Source of the DNA: a gamma proteobacterium endosymbiont of Lamellibrachia anaximandri
GTDB taxonomy: Bacteria; Pseudomonadota; Gammaproteobacteria; Chromatiales; Chromatiaceae
NCBI GenBank assembly: GCA_016756855.1
Contig: JAESPD010000028.1
Location: forward strand, 1 to 47,864
Reading direction: 5' to 3'
DNA length: 47,864 nucleotides
The first letter of the stretch is position 1. Each line of letters starts with the position of its first letter. Positions 44,910 through 47,864 of this stretch are shown one piece after another. Under the pieces are notes generated by a model. The model had not been told where the DNA came from and did not search any database. It worked only from the letters and a program-made list of their open reading frames with translations. The position numbers and the translations under genes are program-made.

Positions 44910-46778
44910 TTAGATGCTGTTCATTTCCCTGTCACATTCGATATGCAGATCGAAATGAACGTCATCTGGAAACTCTTGGCCGATGATCCAGATTTGCGTC
45001 AGCTCTTCACTTAGCGTCGGCAATACCGTGAGTGAACTGCGAGTGCGTCTTTGGTCAAAAAAGGCGAAGGGTTCATCGAGAAAGAGAAACTGCTCGGCAT
45101 CAACGGTGCGCTTGATCAGTTCCTGGGAGAGCGCCAGCCGCACCGCCAGCATAATCTGCCGTTGGGTACCACTGGAAATCTCATCCAGATCCATGAAATC
45201 ACGTTTTTCACTGGAAAATGCCCGCACGCTGAGATCATCTGCAATCTGCAAATGTTCATATCGGTGCTCGGTAAACAGCGGGAGCATATTGCTTACCAAA
45301 GATTTGAGCTTGACGTTGAACTTGTTGGAGACCTCGCGGATGGCACCCTGAATCAGTTCGGCAGCAAGTTCACAGGTTGCGACCTGTTGCGCCTGTTCAG
45401 CCACTTTGTTTTTCAGGCTGTCGCGGATGGTGATCAGGCCGTCCGCCTTGTCAATCCTGGCCTGTTCCTGCCGAATCGCTTCATCCAGCTCCCCAACCCT
45501 CTCCTGAGCCTTGTCGATAGCATAGCGCAGCAGGTTTTGCTCGTTTCCGACCCCATCCCGAACCTCAGGGGCATCCGCCATAAACCCAGCCACACGCTGG
45601 CTCAGGCGTTCTCTTGCCGCCTTATCCACTACCACAGTTACGATTGATTGAGGTTCATCATCCATGTCACCGGTATTTTCGGTTTCATCGACAACTTCAG
45701 GACTGTCTGATTCCTGCACGGCTTCAACTGGGTTTTCAAGGCCATCCAGTTCGGCTGCCAATGTCTGCGCTACTGCTTCAAGACTGGCGGCACGACGATT
45801 GAACACGCCACGACGAATCCAGAAAATGATGAAGAGAACAGCAAAGACCGCTACTGCGATAAGCAGCATCTCCACCTGCCACTGCGGTACATGCCCTGCA
45901 AGCCAGTCGGAGGCCTTCATCGCAAATTTATGCTCAGGCATCCTCACCAGCAGACCCCAGAGTCCAGCGGTAACCAGCGTCAGGATCAACAGAATGAAAC
46001 GAAAAAAGGCGGCTCGCCCCCGGCCGCCGAGCGCTGCCTTACGCACCGGCAGTGCGTCCTGATAGGCGTTGGACGCATCGTCGAGCGTTTCAACATGGTG
46101 ATTATGGTCACCGATCTGCCTGTTGAGCTGGGCTCGTTCATCCTCGAGCAGGTGCAGATATCCCGGATCAATGCCGACATCGTCGATCTGTTCATTTAAA
46201 TCAGAGATTTCCCGATCCGTCTCTTCAATAACGCCTTCAGCTTCGGCGATATCCTCCTGATTGGCAGCAGCGCAATATTCGAGCGTCACCACCCCTGCCA
46301 TTGTTTTGACCACGTAGCTGTGAGGATGAGGAGTCGTGATTTCCCGCTGCGCCAGATAGAAGGATTCGATGAATTCATCGAATTCATAGCCAATCAAGTC
46401 GTAGAGTTTGTCGGCAACCGCTTCCACACCACGAGCCAATGGCTCACCACCGGTAATCTCCTCCAGGATGGAGAGCATAGCACTGTGGTTTCCCGCATCA
46501 TCGAGAAAACGCTCCAGGTGATATCGCTTATGGTCACTTGCGGTGAAATCCAGTTCCACGGAACAGTGTGTCTCTCCCCACAGAATAATCTTTTCGAGGT
46601 CATCGTCGCCGAGGGAAAAACTGCGTCCGAAGAGCGCAAAACAGACGGTTTCACCGATGGTGCTCTTACCCGACTCGTTGGGGCCGGTAATACCGATCAG
46701 ACCATTTTCCGGCAGATTCTCAAGCTTGAGGCTGGAATATTTCAGGACGTTTTTAGCAACGATGCGGTGAATTATCAT
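44910..46778 (-). CDS. membrane-spanning SMC/Rad50-like ATPase (YhaN-like)
   Basis: This 622-residue protein has the split ABC-type ATPase head of Rad50/SbcC/YhaN. Walker A GPNESGKST is near residue 33, the Q-loop region SFYLAQREITTPHPHSYV is near 143, the signature SSGTQRQIMLAVRLAL is near 545, and Walker B LFLDEPFAFFDQRRTRSS is near 575. Two coiled coils flank the middle, but in place of a zinc hook there are two membrane helices (about 262-283 and 303-325). The start is ATG 46778, overlapping the small upstream gene as ATGA with GAGGG ahead. No SbcD/YhaO-type nuclease lies beside it. A DNA-repair, DNA-transport or defence role is possible; none is shown. Confidence 0.8.
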   Translation of the reverse strand: MIIHRIVAKNVLKYSSLKLENLPENGLIGITGPNESGKSTIGETVCFALFGRSFSLGDDDLEKIILWGETHCSVELDFTASDHKRYHLERFLDDAGNHSAMLSILEEITGGEPLARGVEAVADKLYDLIGYEFDEFIESFYLAQREITTPHPHSYVVKTMAGVVTLEYCAAANQEDIAEAEGVIEETDREISDLNEQIDDVGIDPGYLHLLEDERAQLNRQIGDHNHHVETLDDASNAYQDALPVRKAALGGRGRAAFFRFILLILTLVTAGLWGLLVRMPEHKFAMKASDWLAGHVPQWQVEMLLIAVAVFAVLFIIFWIRRGVFNRRAASLEAVAQTLAAELDGLENPVEAVQESDSPEVVDETENTGDMDDEPQSIVTVVVDKAARERLSQRVAGFMADAPEVRDGVGNEQNLLRYAIDKAQERVGELDEAIRQEQARIDKADGLITIRDSLKNKVAEQAQQVATCELAAELIQGAIREVSNKFNVKLKSLVSNMLPLFTEHRYEHLQIADDLSVRAFSSEKRDFMDLDEISSGTQRQIMLAVRLALSQELIKRTVDAEQFLFLDEPFAFFDQRRTRSSLTVLPTLSEELTQIWIIGQEFPDDVHFDLHIECDREMNSI

Positions 46779-46972
46779 GACCATCCCTCGTCTTCAAGTA
46801 CCTTTAGTTTACGCAGCACTCTCTCCATCGCGACTGCAAAACTCTCCTCATCGAACTCATCTCCTGAGTTTCGGCGACGATCTCGTTCCGCTTCGCAATA
46901 ATTAATGAATTCCCGGGCCGAAACAGCAGTTTCCTCGGCCTTTGTGATCTCTGTCTGGTCGGGCAAAGACAT
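46775..46972 (-). CDS. small acidic helical protein coupled to the ATPase
   Basis: This 65-residue protein (MSLPDQTEITKAEETAVSAREFINYCEAERDRRRNSGDEFDEESFAVAMERVLRKLKVLEDEGWS, shown here only as its make-up) is mostly charged helix. It contains one Cys, no signal peptide and no known domain. The start is ATG 46972. Its TGA overlaps the ATPase ATG in the sequence ATGA, so the two are translated as a pair. It is probably a partner subunit, perhaps binding the coiled coil; function unknown. Confidence 0.65.
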   Translation of the reverse strand: MSLPDQTEITKAEETAVSAREFINYCEAERDRRRNSGDEFDEESFAVAMERVLRKLKVLEDEGWS

Positions 46973-47053
46973 GAAAATCTCCAGCTTGTTTTATCTCCGG
47001 CTAGAGTATAAGGAGAATTTGCGGGCAGGTCATCACCTCACAGCGACCAATTT

Positions 47054-47093
47054 TTGACAATTCTCCAATCAATATACATACTGGTCGGTATGT
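47054..47093 (+). promoter_or_regulatory. tetR promoter with overlapping palindromic operator
   Basis: TTGACA (47054-47059) and CATACT (47077-47082) are 17 bases apart and face the tetR gene. The perfect palindrome ACATAC-TGGTCG-GTATGT (47076-47093) covers the -10 region. A site of this form is typical of TetR-family regulators, so the gene most likely represses itself. Confidence 0.75.
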
Positions 47094-47121
47094 TTCTGCT
47101 TTAAACAGTGGATTTTGAACA

Positions 47122-47715
47122 TTGCAACCTGATACGACACGCCAGGTACTGCTGGACGCCGCATTTCATGAGATCCACCGCAAAGGCTTCCAGTCCGCCA
47201 GTCTGACGGCGATACTCCACAAGGCCGGGGTTACCAAAGGTGCGCTCTATCATTACTTCGGCAGTAAAAAAGAGCTGGGCTATGCTGTTCTGGAAGAGGT
47301 GATCAGTGACCATTTGCGTACTCTCTGGCTCGAACCGCTGGCTGGGGCAACGGGTGACCCGGTTACACAATTGAAGGATTGTCTGATCAAGGCCGGTGAA
47401 CAGCTGAATGATAAGGACATCCGGCTTGGCTGCCCCTTGAACAATCTGGCCCAGGAGATGTCTCCCATTGATCAAGGGTTCAGAGAACGAACCGACGTTA
47501 TGTATAAACTCTGGTTACAAACCATCTCTTCCGCACTGCAAAACGGTCAACAGCTTGGTAAGGTAAGGAAGGAGATCGATCCGGAGGAGACCGCGCTTTT
47601 TATCGTGGCGACGCTGGAAGGCTGCATGAGCATGGCAAAAAATACCCAAGACAAAGCAGTGCTGTTGCAGTGCGGGAAAAGTGTTTTAAATTATCTGGAC
47701 AGTCTGGGAACCTGA
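47122..47715 (+). CDS. TetR/AcrR-family transcriptional regulator
   Basis: This 197-residue repressor has the N-terminal helix-turn-helix TRQVLLDAAFHEIHRKGFQSASLTAILHKAGVTKGALYHYFGSKKELGYAVL (shown by its typical GALYHYFGSKKEL end). The helical ligand domain contains LGCPLNNLAQEMSPID, a motif seen in the NemR/AcrR-like subgroup with a Cys that may sense electrophiles. It starts at TTG 47122, the first possible start after a stop at 47116; the family N-terminus fits. There is no target gene left beside it: the right-hand IS begins 22 bases after its stop. Inducer unknown. Confidence 0.85.
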   Translation: MQPDTTRQVLLDAAFHEIHRKGFQSASLTAILHKAGVTKGALYHYFGSKKELGYAVLEEVISDHLRTLWLEPLAGATGDPVTQLKDCLIKAGEQLNDKDIRLGCPLNNLAQEMSPIDQGFRERTDVMYKLWLQTISSALQNGQQLGKVRKEIDPEETALFIVATLEGCMSMAKNTQDKAVLLQCGKSVLNYLDSLGT

Positions 47716-47737
47716 CCCATAAACATATTAATCAAAC

Positions 47738-47864
47738 CACTAGTGTCCCAACGTTACCAAACTAAATACGTATAACCAACTGTATTATCAATAAAAATCA
47801 CCAAATCATGAAGGGCGTCGACTTGAACTACATGGAACCCTGTGAATACTCCACCGGCTAAAGC
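47738..47864 (+). mobile_element. left end of an insertion sequence (rest outside window)
   Basis: CACTAGTGTCCCAACGTTA (47738-47756) is the exact inverted counterpart of the repeat at 92-110. The following 108 bases share nothing with 1-91, as expected if this is the opposite end of the same kind of element. A short frame from ATG 47808 stops after 17 codons, so the transposase start is probably beyond the window. Confidence 0.65.

Noticed and set aside
1-47864. CRISPR array, rRNA operon or prophage
   Set aside because: No regularly spaced repeats, no rRNA sequence and no phage structural or integrase gene was seen in the window.

Overview
The window reads as a chromosomal segment of a gammaproteobacterium. 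PrmB, IscR, RlmB, RNase R, TcdA, Dgt, HrpB and a DSF/Rpf-type signalling set are all of gammaproteobacterial type. Gene density and codon use look even throughout. I cannot name the genus from sequence alone; a sulfur-oxidiser or symbiont-like lineage is possible but unproven. Both window ends run into an insertion sequence. A 19-bp terminal repeat at 92-110 reappears exactly, inverted, at 47738-47756, so the segment lies between two same-orientation IS copies, or is a contig broken at them.

0.1-7.7 kb (minus strand) is an exopolysaccharide block: an initiating sugar-phosphate transferase, a WecG/TagA glycosyltransferase, an O-antigen-ligase/polymerase, a PAPS-type sulfotransferase and a GT4 glycosyltransferase. 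A secreted beta-helix protein follows, whose 3' end is cut by the left IS. 8-18.7 kb is mostly housekeeping: hemN, a small unknown gene, prmB, iscR with a readable IscR-type promoter, rlmB, rnr, a Kef-type antiporter coupled to a DsbA-like protein and a methyltransferase, and tcdA. 18.9-27.6 kb holds a small secreted protein, a large GGDEF-EAL protein with a CxxCH periplasmic domain, dgt, two lipoproteins, a Pit phosphate transporter and a small membrane protein. tRNA-Asp, a MetA-type acyltransferase and a P-loop ATPase follow.

30-40.7 kb is the most interesting part: an expanded Rpf (DSF quorum-sensing) locus. It holds a dual-receiver protein, RpfG (REC-HD-GYP), a kinase-less RpfC/RpfH-like membrane protein with dead receivers and an HPt domain, a cyclopropane-synthase-like methyltransferase, a NodE-like ketosynthase, a NodF-like acyl carrier protein, RpfC, and RpfF overlapping RpfC tail-to-tail. 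The order rpfG - rpfH-like - rpfC, convergent with rpfF, is that of Xanthomonas, but a three-gene acyl-modifying module sits between the rpfH-like gene and rpfC. I infer a dedicated pathway that makes or tailors a non-standard fatty-acid signal, or a lipid controlled by it.

41-47.7 kb holds mobA, hrpB, a glycine-rich membrane protein, a Rad50/YhaN-like ATPase with transmembrane helices and a small overlapping partner, and a TetR regulator with a visible self-operator, before the right IS end.
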